DNA from: Channallabes apus
Taxonomy: Eukaryota > Chordata > Actinopteri > Siluriformes > Clariidae
NCBI GenBank assembly: GCA_030522415.1
Contig: CM060121.1
Span: 1,067,976 to 1,131,975 of the forward strand
Reading direction: 5' to 3'
Length of the DNA: 64,000 bases
Position numbers and translations under genes: made by a program. The notes beneath the pieces were generated by a model that ran no database searches, had not been told where the DNA came from, and saw only the letters and a program-made list of their open reading frames with translations. This document shows, piece by piece, positions 14,274 to 26,796 of the stretch; positions within the stretch are counted from its first letter, which is position 1, and each line of letters starts with the position of its first letter.

Positions 14274-14992
14274 CTACTGTTGAGCACGGCGGGGAAGAAA
14301 CTTAACAAAAGCTTCTTCATGAAGTTTCACCTCCCGAAACCTATTGATGACGGTAATAACGGCATCACCGAACAGGCCAGAAGGCGAGATGGGGGCATCA
14401 AGGAGGAAAGCACGATCTTTGTCCTTGATGCCCGTGAGATTAAGCCACAGATGTCTCTCTGTAGACACCATGACAGCCATAGAGTGGCCGATAGCACGGG
14501 ACATCTGCTTGGTTGACCGGAGAGACAGATCTGTGGCTCACCGTAACTCTGAAAACACCCTTTCGTCAATGACCCCTCTGGTGCTCAAGTCGTTCAGCAG
14601 GTCAGCTATGGTGTGCAAAGCAGAACCAGCTTGACCTGCTGCCTGAAAAGCTTTCCCCTTCAGCGAAGATGTCTTGGTGACTTGGTGGGGAGTGTGGGCT
14701 TTTTCAGGGTGGATGACGTTCCAGGAGAGAGATAGGCCGCAAGCGTCTCTTCTATCTGGGGCATCATCAAATAACCCCTCGCCTTTGCATCCACGACATC
14801 AGAATAGATCGATGACGATGGCACAAAAACACGGGATGAATATGGCATCTTCCATGAATGGGTTAATTGGTCATGGAGATCGCCAAAAAAGGGGAGAGAG
14901 CGTCGTTGAGGCCCCTCCCTCCGGCCACCCGACAGAAACCTGTTGTCTAATTTCGAGCGCTTGGAGAAAACTGCCAAGTGATAGAATAACAC
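14274..14992 (-). pseudogene. DIRS gag-like remnant
   Basis: Two frames contribute. The 14992-14660 part has PFFGDLHDQLTHSWKMPYSS and YSDVVDAKARGYLMMPQIEE. The 14504-14274 part has STERHLWLNLTGIKDKDRAF and APISPSGLFGDAV. These are the hallmark conserved blocks of the ORF1 protein in fish DIRS elements. The frame changes between them, so no full protein is made. Confidence 0.7.
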
Positions 14993-15149
14993 CAGTAAGC
15001 TACCCGTAAGCAGATATATACAACAAAAGTGTTGTTATATATATGTAAGCTAATTGTAATCCAAGATCTTAGTAAGATACAGTCAACTATAGTCAACAAA
15101 GAACATTTTAACATAATTCTCCTTTCTAGTGTCCAGGTAGGAAATGGCA

Positions 15150-15985
15150 TCATCTACATTTACATTTAGGCATTTTGCAGACGCTCTTATCCAAAAAAAG
15201 AGCTTTAAAGTTTACATCACCGGATACATACTTACACTGGGTTAACTAGGTTAGTCCAACACAACTGGGAAGAGAGGGTTTTTTTTGGGAGGGGGTGGGT
15301 TTAGTCCAAGTACTGGAGAAACAGATGCGTCTTGAGTTGTCATTTAAAGATAGTCAAAGTCTCTGCTGTACAGACACCTAGAGGAAGTTCGTTCCACCAC
15401 CTAGGTGCCAGAACAGAAAAGAGCCTGGATGAATGCCGCCCTCGATCCCTGAGATATGGTGGGATGAGGCGAGGAGTGCTGGAGGATCGGAGGGAACGTG
15501 GTGCAGTGCGTGGTGTTATTAGAACAGAGAGGTAAGTGGGTGCTGGGCCATTTTTAGCTTTGTAGGCAAGCATCAGCGTTTTTAATTTGATTCGGGCAGC
15601 TACAGGAAGCCAGTGCAGGGAGCGGAGGAGTGGGGTAGTGTGGGAGAACTTGGGGAGGTTAAAAACGAGACGTGCTGCTGCATTCTGGATCAATTGCAGA
15701 GGACAAATCATGGACAGAGGTAGGCCTGCCAGGAGTGAGTTGCAGTTGCAGTTGAAATAACAGGGGACTGAACAAGCACCTGAGTAGCCTGTGAAGAAAG
15801 AAATGGTCGAATTCTTCTGATATTGTAAAGAAGAAATCTACAAGAGCGAGTAAGGTTAGCAATGTTTGGGGAAAATGACAGATGATTGTCCACGGTTACC
15901 CCAAGATTGCGGGCAGTGGCTGAAGGAGTGATTTGGTTGTTCTCCAGGGATATCACAAGGTCTTGGCCTGTGGATGAGCATCATC
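15150..15985 (-). repeat. 5'-truncated LINE (L2/CR1 group) with SINE-like 3' tail
   Basis: Minus-strand frames 15956-15659 and 15711-15340 carry [50 protein letters not shown] and FSVLAPRWWNELPLG, the C-terminal region of LINE ORF2. The coding part is broken near 15700. The 3' end (about 15151-15195) reads GGATAAGAGCGTCTGCAAAA, nearly the same as the SINE family B tail. Confidence 0.75.
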
Positions 15986-16219
15986 AGTTGAGCAGTTTGG
16001 ACAGTATGGAAACTGTAGTGGATCTAGTGTGCCGGTTAGTGAAGAGATGATGAAGTCTCTGACAGTCACTACATTACTAATGAGGTCAGTGCTAAAGGGC
16101 GGTAGTCGTTGAGGGAAGCAGGATGGGGTTTCTTTGGGAAACCCAGCAGTCAGCAGTCTGGAAATATTTTACCGTAAGCAGTCTAGATGCATTTCTAGAC
16201 TTGCAGATTCGGGTTTTAT

Positions 16220-16345
16220 CCAATTGCTTATATTCGAGGAGCACGGTTCTGGCACGTAGGTGGTGGAATGAACTTCCTCTAGATGTCGTAGAGCTGAGTC
16301 TTTGGCAATCTTTAAATGACTATCTGTTTCTTCAATTTTTTTCAG
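16220..16345 (+). repeat. LINE ORF2 C-terminal scrap
   Basis: The plus strand encodes VLARRWWNELPLDVVELSLW followed by a frame that resembles the last residues of the LINE at 15340-15711. It is in the opposite orientation to that copy and very short. Confidence 0.5.
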
Positions 16346-16607
16346 TTAATCCCCCCACCGTGTAAATATCCAGTGACAAACCACGTCCTACAAAATAACA
16401 GCCATCCTTACCTACAGCCACTGTTGGTTGTAGATAATCAGTTTTTTTCATCTTCTCAGCATTCGGATGCCCCTGTACAGTATACGATTCCTAACCACCA
16501 CAACATCACAGAAACCGACCTATCGAACCTTAACACATCTGTGAAGGAGCACCTTCATCCTCTTTTCGCAGGACATTTCGCCCTCCAGCTTACTATAACA
16601 GCACAGC

Positions 16608-16608
16608 A

Positions 16609-16673
<65 letters not shown>

Positions 16674-16745
16674 CCTGTACTCATTAGTGCACTTTTGACC
16701 CCAAGGTGTGTATAACACCAGGACTGTCTCACTTTACACTTTCAA

Positions 16746-16784
<39 letters not shown>

Positions 16785-16785
16785 T
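16608..16785. repeat. CA and TG microsatellites
   Basis: A (CA)n tract at 16608-16670 is followed by a (TG)n tract at 16748-16783, separated by about 80 bases of unique sequence. Long open frames here are products of the repeat. Confidence 0.95.
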
Positions 16786-16974
16786 GTTTTTAAACACTTT
16801 AAAGGAAAAAATTGCACATGTCTGTGCAAGTTATATAGTCAATATAGTCAATAGTGACTAATTCATTTACAGTTCAGACGAAGTGAAATCAGAGCACTCG
16901 AGTTAGATTAGATAAGTTTGGTGACTAATCTGAAGTGTAACTGGGAATCAGGAGAAGAGGGTGGAATCAAGTTC

Positions 16975-17515
16975 AAGTATTCTTTATTGTCATTTCAACC
17001 ATATACAGTTAGAACACAGTGAAACGAAACAACGTTCCTCCAGGACCAGGTGCTACATGCAACATACATTTACTGTACAACATAAATTAACAAAAACTAA
17101 CTAGCTAAGGAAGACTAGCTACAGGGTTTTGTGTTGTTGTTGTTGTTTTTTTGTTGTTGTTTGTTTTATAGACAAGACAACATAAAGTGCACGTGCAAAT
17201 GTGCAAACAAGAGCAACAACAAAGTGACCATGTGACAAACATGACATAACTTAACATAATAATATGGTGTTGAGGTGATGAGTTGAGGTAGTGGAGAAAC
17301 AGTAAACGTTCCTTTAACGTAGTAGCAAGTATTAAGGAATTAGTGCAAAAAGTAGTCCAGTGATGAATATTGTGCAAAAGAGCATTTACAGGGTGGCGTG
17401 TACGATAGTTTGGTGGTGTAGGTCAGTGTGTTTGCGCTTGTGTTCATTAGTCAGTCCAGTCTCAATGTTCTGAAGTAGTTGAGTTAAGCTGAGTGATAAT
17501 GTTTGTGTGTGTGTG

Positions 17516-17561
<46 letters not shown>

Positions 17562-18475
17562 TTTATCAGTCCAGTCCCTTTTTGTTGAGGAGACGGATGG
17601 CCTATGGTAAAAAGCTGTTGCACAGTCTGGATGTGAGGCCGGAATGCTTCGGTACCTTTTTCCAGATGGCAGGAGTGTGAAGAGTGTGTGAGAGGGGTGT
17701 GTCCGATCAGCCACAATGCTGCAGCGTGTGGTGTAGATGTCTTCAATAGAGGGGAGAGAGACCCCGATGATCTTCTCTCCTGTCCTCACTATCCGCTCTA
17801 GGGTCTTGCGGTCTGATATGGCACAATTCCCAAACCAGACAGTGATGCAGCCACTCAGGATGCTCCCGATAGTTCCTCTATAGAAGGTGTTTTTCTCAGA
17901 AAGAAGAGACACTGTTGGGCTTTCTTGTGTAGGGAGCTGATGTTGAGGGACCAGCTGAGGTCCTTCTCTAGGTGGACACCCAGGAATTTGGTGCTTTCGA
18001 CGATCTCCACAGAGGAGCCGTTGATGCTCAGCGGAGAATGGCCTCGTGTGCTCCTAAAGTCAACAACCATCTCCTTTGTCTTGTCAACATTCAGAGACAG
18101 GTTGTTGTCTTTACACCAGTCCGTTAGTCTCTGCACTTCCTCTCTGTACGCTGACTCGTCGTTCTTGCTAATGAGACCCACCACGGTCGTGTCAACAGCG
18201 AACTTACGTATCATGTGATTCGAACTGTGTGTTGCTACACAGTCGTGAGTCAGCAGTGTGAACAGCAGGGGACTGAGCACACAGCCTTGTGGGGCCCCAG
18301 TGCTCAGCGTGGTGGTGTTGGAGGTGCAGTTCCCGATCCGTACTGACTGAGGCCTTCTGTTCAGAAAGTCCAGGATCCAGTTGCAGAGGGAGGTGTTCAG
18401 GCCCAACAGGCTCAGCTTCCCGATCAGTTGTTGGGGGATGATAGGTACTGGCTTCTCACTCAAATCTGTTCTTTT
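16975..18475 (-). pseudogene. Rex1/CR1-type LINE, 5'-truncated and inactive
   Basis: The RT region on the minus strand (18463-17855) shows [18 protein letters not shown], then [14 protein letters not shown], then [20 protein letters not shown]. The active-site FADD is FAVD here, so one catalytic aspartate is lost. A frameshift near 17880-17900 moves to a second frame with [15 protein letters not shown] and FTLLPSGKRYRSI. The 3' end, a CAATAAAGAATACTTGAA-type tail, lies at about 16975. A GT microsatellite at 17503-17560 interrupts the C-terminus. Confidence 0.8.
17503..17560. repeat. TG microsatellite inside the Rex1-type LINE
   Basis: (TG)n with one C interruption lies within the degraded C-terminal coding region of the LINE at 16975-18475. 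Confidence 0.95.
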
Positions 18476-18599
18476 AGCTCATGTTTTATTGATGCAGATG
18501 TTATGTGTTATCTGTGTGCTTAGAGATATAAGATTGTTGTGGAAGTGTAATGGGAATTCACCAGATTGTTTGCATGGACATTTGGCTTTGTGTTGACTC

Positions 18600-19515
18600 C
18601 CCGCATGATTTATTTTACTAATTCAATTCATAAAGTCAAACATCTATTATATAGATTCACTACACACAGACTGATATATTTGAAGTGTTTATTTATTTAT
18701 TTATTTTGATGATTATGGCTTACAACTAACGGAAACCCAAAATTCAGTATCTCAGAAAATTATTATATTACTTAAGACAAATAAATTACAAAGAAAGATT
18801 TTTAACACAGAAATGTTGGACAATGGAAATTATGAACATGTACAGCATTCAGTAATTGGTCAGGGCTCCCTTTGCATGAATTACTGCAGCAATGCGGCGT
18901 GACATGGAGGCGATCAGTCTGTGGTACTGCTGAGGTGTTATGGAAGCCCAGGTTGCTCTGATCGCAGCCTCCAGCTCTTCTGTGTTGTTGAGTCTGGTAT
19001 CGTACATCTTCTTTACAATACACTATAGATTCTTTACAGGGTTTAGGTCAGTTGAGTCTGCTGGACAACTCAAGCACAGAGACACCATGGTTCTTAAAGC
19101 AGGTATTAGAACTTTTGGCAGTGTGGGCAAGTGCTAAGGCCTGCTGGAAAATTAAATGAGGATCTCCATAAAGCTGGTCAGTGGTAAGCATGGAGTGTTT
19201 TAAAAGATCCTGGTAGACGCTGCACTGACCTCGGACCTAATAAAACATTGTTTGAGGGTTGTACATTTTCATACGTTTTAGTAGTCCAACATTTCTGTGT
19301 TAGTATTTTTTTATTGGTCTAAGTAATATTCAAGTTTTTGGAGATATTGAATTTTAGGTTTTCATTAGCTATAAATCATAGTCATAAACAAAAAGAAATA
19401 AACACTTGAAATATATCAGTCTGTGTGTAATAAATCAATATGTTTCACTTTTTGAATTGAATTAATGAAATAAATCGTCTTTTTGGTAATATTTTAATTT
19501 ATTGAGAAGCACCTG
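18600..19515 (-). mobile_element. Tc1-like element (second subfamily), internally deleted
   Basis: The minus strand carries decayed transposase sequence whose plus-strand complement reads GCGGCGTGACATGGAGGCG and TTTAGGTCAGTTGAGTCTGC. Long inverted flanks surround it: CAGTATCTCAGAAAATTATT near 18750 against a matching inverse around 19330, and a right end TTGAGAAGCACCTGTA at about 19500-19515. The middle of the gene is deleted after about 19250. No open transposase remains. Confidence 0.65.
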
Positions 19516-19559
19516 TATATTTTATATTTATACTGTTTAATTTAATTCACATGTTGTTG

Positions 19560-20372
19560 ATTTATTATGTGCAGAGATCACAAAACTCCGGACTTCTGGT
19601 AGTTCCCAGAATTTCAAAATCTATAAAAGCGGGCGGGGCTTTTTCATATTTCGCTCCAAAGCTTTGGAATAGCCTTCCAGACAGTGTTCGGGGAGCAGAC
19701 ACGGTTTCTCAGTTTAAAAGTAGACTCAAGACGCATCTCTTTAATCTGGCATACACAAAACTCATCCCATAATCTCATACTCCAGTACACCTATACCGAA
19801 TGGCAACTACGCTAATTCTCCCCATCTGTTCTGTATTTCTCTACCCATCCCGAGGCATCGGGAGATTGTGCCAGCTTCAGTAGACAAAGGCCGACCCTGC
19901 AAGGTTCCTGAGGCATCCAGAGAAGGACCAGCTCCAGCTGGATTCAGCTTTATGATGGTTGGAGCTACACATGCTGCTCCTGTGCTTCCAGTGATCCAGA
20001 CCTCATCTGCCCTCTGCACCTACTGACTCGTCCCTATGCTGCACTGGTCTTCATGTTAATCTAAAGAACTTTCAGCTGCACAACACACATGATGTTATAT
20101 AATTTCTATCTGTTATCACCCAGATGAGGATGGGTTCCCTGTTGAGTCTGGTTCCTCTCAAGGTTTCTTCCTAATGCCATCTCAGGGAGTTTTTCCTTGC
20201 CACCGTCACCGTCACCCTTGGCTTGCTCATCAGAGACATTTCATTCATCATTCATTCTTTTCATTATTATCTAGACACATTTTTCTCACACATACACACT
20301 TCCAAAAACTTCTTTAAAAAAAAAGACCATTGTTAAAAGTGCTATAGAAATAAAATTGAATTGAATTGAATT
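19560..20372 (+). repeat. L2-clade LINE 3' end (plus strand)
   Basis: Codons from about 19572 give [20 protein letters not shown] and [15 protein letters not shown], the same C-terminus as the long copy at 22230-24320. About 600 bases of 3' UTR follow, ending ATAAAATTGAATTGAATTGA. The piece is 5'-truncated and oriented opposite to the long copy. Confidence 0.9.
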
Positions 20373-20384
20373 ACTATTCATACA

Positions 20385-21430
20385 GTACCTTGCATCTTTC
20401 GGTCCTTTTCAATACATGAATTGGGAAGCCTGCACACTTGACAGTTGTCCAGAAGATGATCATCAACCCGATGCACAAGGAGCGTAAACCACAGAAAGTG
20501 CTGTATCAAAGCATGTTCATGGAAACTTGACTGGAAGCTACAAGTGTGCTAGAAAAAAGTGCACAAGCAACAGGGATGACTGCAGCCTTAAGAAAATTGT
20601 CAAGCAAAGCTGATTTAAGACCTTGGGAGAGCTTTACAAGGAGTGGAGTGAGGAAGGAGTCAGTGTGTCAAGAGCCACCACGCACAGACATCTTCAAGAA
20701 ATTGGTTCTTGTTCAAAATGGTTCAAGTGTTGTGTTCCTAATATCAAGCCACTCCAGAAACAGAGATAACATCACAAGTGTCTTATTTGGGCTGAGGAGA
20801 TAAACTAGACTGTAGAGAACTTTGAACTTACTGGTCCAAAGTTCTCCTTTCAGAGAAATGAAAATTTAGCATTTCATTCAGAAATCAAGCTTCCAGAGTC
20901 TGAAGGAAGAGTGGAAGGGCACTGAATCCAAACTGCTTAAACTCCAGTGTAAAGTTTCCAGTCTGTAATTATTTGGGGTGCCATCTCATCTGTTGCTGTT
21001 GTTCCACTTGTGTTGTTGGTCCACAATGGTTTACTAGGAGGTTTTAGAGCACTTCATGTTTCCATCTGCTGACAAGCTTTATGGAGATGATGATTTCCTT
21101 TTCCAGCAGGACTTGGTACCTGCCCGCACTGCCAAAAGAACTAATACCTGGTTTAAGGACCATGGTATCCCTGTGCTTGTGCTCCTTGTGGTGTACTAAC
21201 CATGATGTGACTGTGCTTGATCAGCCAGCCAACTCACCTGACCTGAACCTTATAGAGAATCTATGAGCTAGATGAGAAACTCTTGTCCCAACAATACAGA
21301 CGAGCTGAAGGCTGCTATCAAAGCAACCTGGTGTTTAGTATCGTCTCAGCAGTGCTACAGGCTGATATTTCTGTATTGTAAATCCTTTTTCATTGATATA
21401 TTTGTTTATATAAGCTTGTAATTAAACTAT
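20385..21430 (+). mobile_element. Decayed Tc1-like element (second subfamily)
   Basis: The plus strand shows pieces of transposase in several frames: QQDLVPARTAKRTNTWFKDH near 21105-21165 and QPANSPDLNLIENL near 21222-21266, the catalytic D and E blocks. Earlier DNA resembles the same family. Stops and frameshifts are frequent. It belongs to the same subfamily as the 18600-19515 copy but lies in the opposite orientation. Confidence 0.75.
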
Positions 21431-21434
21431 TTTT

Positions 21435-21544
21435 CAATTCAATTCAATTCAATTTTATTTATATAGCGCTTTTAACAATGGTCATTGTCTCAAAGCAGCT
21501 TCACAAAAATTTAAGAAATTTAATTTAACAAAAAAAAAAAAACC

Positions 21545-21585
<41 letters not shown>

Positions 21586-24322
21586 AATTATATATAAAGT
21601 AATAAGTAAATAAATAAAATTATAATAGAAAATAAATAAATAAAAACAAATAATAATAATAATTATAGAAAAGAAAATAATTGGAATTGTGGATGTGTGA
21701 GAAAAATGTGCAGATAATAATGAGATGAATGAATGAAATGTCTCTGATGAGCAAGCCAAGGGTGACGGCGACGGTGGCAAGGAAAAACTCCCTGAGATGG
21801 CATTAGGAAGAAACCTTGAGAGGAACCAGACTCAACAGGGAACCCATCCTCATTTGGGCGATAACAGATAGAAATGATATAACATCTTGTGTTGTGCAGG
21901 TGAAAAATCAATATGACAGAAATTATTTAAATGGTCATGAAGACCAGTTCAGCATAGGGACGAGTCAGTAGGTGCAGAGGGCAGATGAGGTCTGGATCAC
22001 TGGAAGCACAGGAGCAGCATGTGTAGCTCCAACCATCATAAAGCTGAATCCAGTTGGAGCTGGTCCTTCTCTGGATGCCTCAGGAACCTCGCTGGGTCGG
22101 CCTTTGTCTACTGAAGCTGGCAAAATCTCCCGATGCCTCGGGATGGGTAGAGAAATATAGAACAGATGGGGAGAATTAGCGTAGTTGCCATTCGGTATAG
22201 GTGTACTGGAGTATGAGTACTGGGATGAGTTATGTGTATGCCAGATTAAAAAGATGCGTCTTGAGTCTACTTTTGAACTGAGAAACCGTGTCTGCTCCCC
22301 GGACACTGTCTGGAAGGCTATTCCAAAGCTTTGGAGCTAAATATGAAAAAGCCCTACCCCCTTTTGTAGATTTTGAAATTCTGGGAACTACCAGAAGTCC
22401 GGAGTTTTGTGATCTTAAGGCGCGTGGTGGATTGTAGCGTATCAGAAGACTGGTTAGGTATGTGGGAGCTAAACCATTTAAGGCCTTGTATGTAAGTAAT
22501 ACTATTTTGTAATTTATTCTAAACTGAACAGGTAGCCAGTGCAGGGATGATAATATTGGGGTTATATGATCATATTTTCTGGATCTAGTGAGAACCCTGG
22601 CAGCTGCATTTTGGATTAACTGAAGCTTGTTTATTGAGGATGCAGGACAACCACCTAGTAATGCATTACAATAGTCCAGTCTGGAGGTCATGAATGCATG
22701 AACTAGTTTTTCTCCATCAGATACGGATAAGATGTTCCTAAGTTTAGCAATATTTCGAAGATGGAAAAAGGCTGTTTTTGTGATATTTGAAATGTGATTT
22801 TCAAAAGACAAGTTACTGTCTAATATTACGCCCAGGTCTTTTACTGCTGAGCTGGTAATAACAGTACATCCTTCTAAGCGCAAGCTGAATTGTGAAAGCT
22901 GTTGTGTGCTGGTTTTTGGGCCAATAAGTAATATCTCTGTCTTATCTGAATTTAATAAAAGAAAGTTATTGGTCATCCAATCTTTTATGTCCTGGACACA
23001 CTCAGTTAATCTAGACAACTTAGGTATTTCGTCTGGTTTAGTTGAGATATATAATTGGGTATCATCAGCATAACAATGGAAACTAATCCCATGTCTTCTA
23101 ATGATGTTACCCAAGGGAAGCATGTATATTGAGAACAACAGAGGTCCTAAAACTGACCCTTGTGGGACCCCATATTTCACTGGCATTATACCAGACGGTT
23201 CTCCATTTAGATCTACAAAATGGTAGCGATCAGACAGGTAAGATCTAAACCATTTTAGTGCCTGTCCCTGAATGCCTATATAATTTTGTAAGCGATCTAT
23301 GAGAATATTATGATCTATAGTGTCGAATGCAGCACTAAGATCGAGCAGGACTAGCAATGAGATGCAGCCTTGGTCTGAAGCTAAAAACAAGTCATTTGTA
23401 ATCTTAACTAGTGCAGTTTCTGTGCTATGATGGGGCCTGAAACCTGACTGAAATTCTTCAAGGATGTTGTTATCCTGCAAGAATGTGCAAATTTGAGCTG
23501 ATACTACTTTTTCTAGTATTTTTGATATGAACGGGAGGTTTGAGATCGGTCTGTAATTTTTTATTTCATTCGCGTCCAAATTAGATTTTTTAAGAAGCGG
23601 CTTAATAACTGCTAACTTGAAAGGTTTAGGGACGTGACCTAGATGTAATGAAGAATTAATAATGTTTAGGAGTGGCTCTCCAACCGTAAGCATCACTTCT
23701 TTTAAAAATCTGGTTGGGATTGGGTCTAACAGGCACGTTGTTGATTTAGCCGAGGTGATGAGTTTATACAGCTCTTCCTGTCCTATACCTGTAAAGCAGT
23801 GAAAATCTAAATGTGAAGCTATAGGCTGAACTGGATCGTGAGATACTATTAGAGGTTGAACCTCCATTATTTTCTTCCTGATATTATTGATTTTTTCATT
23901 AAAGAAGTCCATAAAGTCTTCACTTCTAAACTGTGATGGGATACTCTCTGCGGGCATCTTAGGTTTTGTTAAGCGAGCCACTGTACTAAATAAGAACCTG
24001 GGATTGTTTTGGTTTCTTGCTATCAGTTGGCTAAGATGCTCGGTCCTAGCAGTTTTTAGAGCCTGTCTATAGCTGCACATACTGTCTTTATACGCAATTC
24101 GAAAAACTTCTAATTTAGTTTTCCTCCATTTTCGCTCGAGGTTACGGGTTGCTCTCTTTAGGGCGCGAGTATGACTGTTGTACCACGGTGCCAATGTTTT
24201 ATCTCTGACTTTTTTTAATCTGATGGGAGCAACAGTGTCTAATGTACTGGTAAAAATAGTGCCCATGCTGCTAGTCACTTCATCTAGATCATCTGCATTA
24301 GAATATATGGACTCTTTCAATT
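21435..24322 (-). mobile_element. L2-clade LINE, 5'-truncated
   Basis: The element ends at its 3' tail (AAATAAAATTGAATTGAATT on the minus strand) at 21435 and is cut off at about 24322. It includes the long RT frame below and an 800-base 3' UTR interrupted by an AT/TA run at 21550-21582. The endonuclease domain is missing, as expected from incomplete reverse transcription. Confidence 0.92.
22230..24320 (-). CDS. L2-type LINE ORF2 fragment: reverse transcriptase
   Basis: This is a 696-codon open frame without internal stops. Its first codon is TTG directly after a TAA, so it is a truncated frame and not a native start. RT motifs are intact: [12 protein letters not shown] at about 294-305, [13 protein letters not shown] (catalytic D327), [13 protein letters not shown] at about 384-396 and CYADDTQLY with D419 and D420. 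The C-terminal LINE block ([17 protein letters not shown] and LFNLAYT) is also complete. In life the enzyme reverse transcribes LINE RNA at a nicked target, but this copy lacks the endonuclease and 5' end and could not retrotranspose by itself. The open frame suggests a fairly recent insertion. Confidence 0.9.
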   Translation of the reverse strand: MKESIYSNADDLDEVTSSMGTIFTSTLDTVAPIRLKKVRDKTLAPWYNSHTRALKRATRNLERKWRKTKLEVFRIAYKDSMCSYRQALKTARTEHLSQLIARNQNNPRFLFSTVARLTKPKMPAESIPSQFRSEDFMDFFNEKINNIRKKIMEVQPLIVSHDPVQPIASHLDFHCFTGIGQEELYKLITSAKSTTCLLDPIPTRFLKEVMLTVGEPLLNIINSSLHLGHVPKPFKLAVIKPLLKKSNLDANEIKNYRPISNLPFISKILEKVVSAQICTFLQDNNILEEFQSGFRPHHSTETALVKITNDLFLASDQGCISLLVLLDLSAAFDTIDHNILIDRLQNYIGIQGQALKWFRSYLSDRYHFVDLNGEPSGIMPVKYGVPQGSVLGPLLFSIYMLPLGNIIRRHGISFHCYADDTQLYISTKPDEIPKLSRLTECVQDIKDWMTNNFLLLNSDKTEILLIGPKTSTQQLSQFSLRLEGCTVITSSAVKDLGVILDSNLSFENHISNITKTAFFHLRNIAKLRNILSVSDGEKLVHAFMTSRLDYCNALLGGCPASSINKLQLIQNAAARVLTRSRKYDHITPILSSLHWLPVQFRINYKIVLLTYKALNGLAPTYLTSLLIRYNPPRALRSQNSGLLVVPRISKSTKGGRAFSYLAPKLWNSLPDSVRGADTVSQFKSRLKTHLFNLAYT

Positions 24323-26384
24323 AATTTGAACCTATTTATACAGAATTTTTATTTTGAAATAAGTAAACTTATTTTGACATTGGAGATTTACACTGTACTG
24401 TAACAAAATTACAGTAAATTTAAATTTCCACTCTTTTCTTCTTGCATCATAGATTTACTGTATTTATTGTTATGAAGGTGTTTCTCTAGAAGAAACTTTG
24501 GCCCACTTTGTGGGTGGATGGGGCTAATCCTGGAGTAGCACTGGTGCAGAAGTGAGCAGAAGTGTGTATGGAGGTTAAAGCATGTCTGACGATAATTTGA
24601 GTGATGTCATTGTGTATATAAATGGAATTGTAATGGTTTCACTATTTATGATTCGTCATCCCATTATGTCATGCCAACATATCGTCACACCCCGAGATAT
24701 AAATGTATATGACGTGTAATAAAATACGGGAATTACCCGCGGCCCAGTCAGGATGAGTATTACATGCCGTGCTGTAAAAGGGCATGAACCCATGTAAAAG
24801 CATGAAATCGTCCTTGATTCCATGTATTACAAAGAGTTGCGTAAGTTTTCACGCCCTTTGAACCATTTTCATATGGTTACTTTGTGGAACTGAAATTGTG
24901 AGCTTCTGTCTCATGAGCACTTATACAATCGCAGATCTCCATCTCCGTGACATACAATAAACTTCATATCCAGGCTGTATAGTCATACATAATATGGAAA
25001 AGTAAATTTGTATTATGCACAGAACTGTAGCTCCAAGAATCCCTAGATGCACAGAAATGTTGATCTGAATATCCTGCATTTTTCACTTGAACTGTGATGT
25101 CATGGATAATGTGTTTTATACTATTTATAGAGAAGGCAATTAAAATAAACAACACAGTTATTTTAACCGCATCATTTCCAAGGAATCACAAGCAGCATTT
25201 TTTAAAAGGTAGATTCTCATTTCTCATGTAAATAGCATTCATACTTTGTTAGACAGGAGATTGACAAAGGAATCTCATTCTGCCGGATTATAGCCGAAAC
25301 TCTTCTCCGAGCTCAACGCGGTTATGTGGAACTTTAATTATCTCAGAAAGTCATTAGATAATCTATCAATAAATAAATACAGTATATAAATAAATTAAGA
25401 ATTGATCAGGGCTACAAAACAATTTGTGTCATGGTACAGAATGGTTTTTGCAACCAGATTTTTAGTACACAGGGGTCAGCTGTAGTACTGTAAGTACCGC
25501 ACTGGAAAGTTTTAACTGAAATCCAAATTGTTAAGTGCTTTCACAATGTAAAAAAAGGCCAGATTTTAATCTGATTTGATAAAGGAAACATACAGTAAAA
25601 ATCTATCAGTTATCCAATTAAATCAGTACAGCGAAATGAATTCCAGATCAATTGACAGCCTTCATTCAAGTAAGTAAGTAAAATGAGAGGGAGAGAGCAT
25701 CATCTTAAATGAAAAGGAATTAACTAGATGGGTTTATATATGGCATGTTCATGAAGACGGAAAGTGAATCAAAATCTATAAAAAGTTATTTTTATTTACA
25801 TTTTTTTTTTTAAACATTGCCGTGAAACTTAAATTTCCAGTCCAGTTTTTGCACCATACACTTATTCATTGCTATGAAGATGTTTCTATAAAATAAACTT
25901 TGGCTATTAAATAAAATTAGAGCGAGAGAGCAGCACATTAAATAAAAAATGAATTTAAATGTAAAGATGTAAAAACACTGATTTTAAAAAATGCCATCAT
26001 AAGTATCTTTTTGAAAGATTTTACTTTAAATATTGCAAAAAAATATTGCACATTTCTAAAGATGCCAATAATTTTGTAGTCGATTTTTTACATTGTGAAT
26101 ATAAACTAATATAAAGTAATATAAAGTAATATAAAGTAATATAAACTAATATAAAGTAATATAAAGTAATCTAAACATTTTGCTTTGGCTTAAGGTGGAA
26201 ATATTGCTCATTCTCTAAACTGTAAGTATGAGAGATGTCAAGATATCCGTGTGTGTGTGTGTGTGTGTGTGTGTTGGGTTAGATTGTTTGTTCATGCTAT
26301 TTATCTTGTTCATCTCCAGGATTATAGGGAACAGAAAGTAGAAATGAATTCCTAAGCAACTTGCCAATGTGTAATGACCTTCTC

Positions 26385-26431
<47 letters not shown>

Positions 26432-26629
26432 CACACACACACACACACCAGGTCTTTGCAGTTTCCCTTTTCATTCTTGACAGAAATGAGAGTTGAAAAA
26501 TCCGGGTTTGATTAATCGGTCTTGCAGTTTTATGATAAAAAAAAAAAAAGAATGAAGAAAAATAACCTGTGCAACTCGAGATGTCACTTTCTATATTTTT
26601 ACATAGTTTGATTTTTTTCTCCCAGCCAT

Positions 26630-26700
<71 letters not shown>

Positions 26701-26796
26701 CTAATTTAGTGCTTTTTGTTTAGTGATTTATTCCTATATTCTTGAACAATACTGGATTTTTTTTCTAGACTATAAATAACACATATGCATTGGGTA
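24323..26796. other. No gene recognised; simple repeats
   Basis: AT-rich unique DNA. A 10-base tandem repeat (TAATATAAAG) of about seven units occupies 26097-26170. CA/TG tracts lie at 26250-26275, 26388-26450 and 26630-26697. Confidence 0.6.

Larger units (their letters stand above)
12180..15000 (-). mobile_element. Degraded DIRS-type retrotransposon
   Basis: Three coding remnants occur in the expected order on the minus strand: gag-like at 14992-14274, a reverse transcriptase piece at 13645-13406, and an RNase H end at about 12700-12630 (IYIPGHMNMGADLLSRQ). Complementary segments near 12218-12243 and 12404-12427 (GAAAAAGCGGGAACGAG and its near-inverse) look like the inverted terminal repeats of DIRS elements. 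I do not see the tyrosine recombinase, and most of the RT is missing. The element is an inactive relic. The stretch 13070-13400 holds no recognisable domain. Confidence 0.7.
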
